The notes under the pieces are model-generated. The model was not told the origin of the DNA, did no database searches, and saw nothing but the letters and a program-made list of their open reading frames with translations. A DNA stretch of 5,833 nt from CAZKTS01 sp964555735 (GTDB lineage Bacteria > Actinomycetota > Acidimicrobiia > IMCC26256 > PALSA-555), in the NCBI GenBank assembly GCA_964555735.1, contig CAZKTS010000086.1:1-5833 (forward strand), in the 5' to 3' direction. The stretch's first letter is position 1. Each line of letters opens with the position of its first letter. This document shows, piece after piece, positions 5,715-5,833 of the stretch. The position numbers and the translations under genes are program-made.

Positions 5715-5833
5715 CGATGTGTCCTTTCCCGAGTGAGCGGACCCTGTCGGCTCCGCTGGTCTGAGATGACGGCGACCGAACCGGTCTGACCGCACTCGGG
5801 AACGTACGGACGGGCAATTTCGCGATGACGACG
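5715..5833 (-). promoter_or_regulatory. 5' leader and probable promoter region of amt
   Basis: The 119 nt upstream of the uORF contain an exact 10-bp inverted repeat, TTCCCGAGTG (5726-5735) and CACTCGGGAA (5793-5802), 57 nt apart. On the minus strand the proximal arm runs into the AAAGGA ribosome-binding site of the uORF. Inside lie a 13-nt palindrome GACCG-AAC-CGGTC (5774-5786) and two GGTCTGA direct repeats (5758-5764, 5783-5789). TACGTT on the minus strand (complement of 5801-5806) fits a loose TANNNT -10 box, but there is no convincing -35, so the start of transcription is not fixed. I see no clear GlnR or AmtR site. Confidence 0.4.

Noticed and set aside
4528..5736. Plus-strand ORF of 402 codons opposite amt
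   Set aside because: His/Arg/Glu-rich shadow of a firmly identified Amt gene.
5671..5817. 49-residue N-terminal extension of Amt from an upstream start
   Set aside because: The extension is Pro/Arg/Ser-rich, would put the signal peptide internally, and the GTG at 5668-5670 has an excellent ribosome-binding site.
5715..5833. A known riboswitch (for example a glutamine riboswitch) in the amt leader
   Set aside because: The conserved core of the glutamine-binding RNAs known to me is not recognisable; only simple inverted repeats are seen.
5801..5833. A sigma-70-type promoter with TACGTT as -10
   Set aside because: No matching -35 at 16-18 nt and the fit to TANNNT is common by chance; kept only as a remark in the leader entry.

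Overview
This is a GC-rich window with the base and codon composition of a high-GC actinobacterium (Actinomycetota). The style of the small receiver-like protein at 3786-4037 makes me lean towards an Acidimicrobiia-like lineage, but that is an inference from memory and not something the sequence proves. There are no RNA genes, mobile elements or CRISPR arrays. The window is almost fully coding, and all genes but the first lie on the minus strand.

Layout in coordinate order: (1) 1-135, plus strand, the last 44 codons of a gene entering from the left. (2) 154-951, minus, a 265-aa crotonase-fold enoyl-CoA hydratase that resembles mycobacterial EchA19, convergent with gene 1 across an 18-nt gap that holds a hairpin. 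(3) 1032-3782, minus, a 916-aa fusion of a CPA2-type cation:proton antiporter with the C-terminal half of a GlnD-like protein (degenerate HD region plus two ACT domains). (4) 3786-4037, minus, an 83-aa receiver-like protein whose stop is 3 nt from the GTG of gene 3. (5) 4156-5670, minus, a 504-aa Amt ammonium transporter with a signal peptide and a long C-terminal tail. It is preceded by a structured leader that contains a 15-codon upstream ORF (5667-5714).

In transcription order (right to left) the unit reads: leader, uORF, amt, hairpin spacer, receiver-like protein, antiporter-GlnD-like fusion, then possibly the enoyl-CoA hydratase. In many actinobacteria amtB is followed by glnK (PII) and glnD (the PII-modifying enzyme with glutamine-sensing ACT domains). 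Here the glnK position holds an unrelated small protein. The glnD position holds a protein that has lost the nucleotidyltransferase, has lost most recognisable HD metal ligands, keeps both ACT domains and has gained an ion antiporter. The working hypothesis is an ammonium-uptake locus in which an ACT module controls ion/proton exchange across the membrane instead of PII modification. That is inference; the domain fusion and gene order are seen directly.

The non-coding parts are also unusual. The amt start has a near-perfect hairpin that buries its Shine-Dalgarno inside the uORF, whose stop overlaps the amt start (GTGA). An exact 10-bp inverted repeat brackets the leader and touches the uORF ribosome-binding site. 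The amt/receiver spacer holds four copies of one octamer arranged so that two mutually exclusive foldings are possible.
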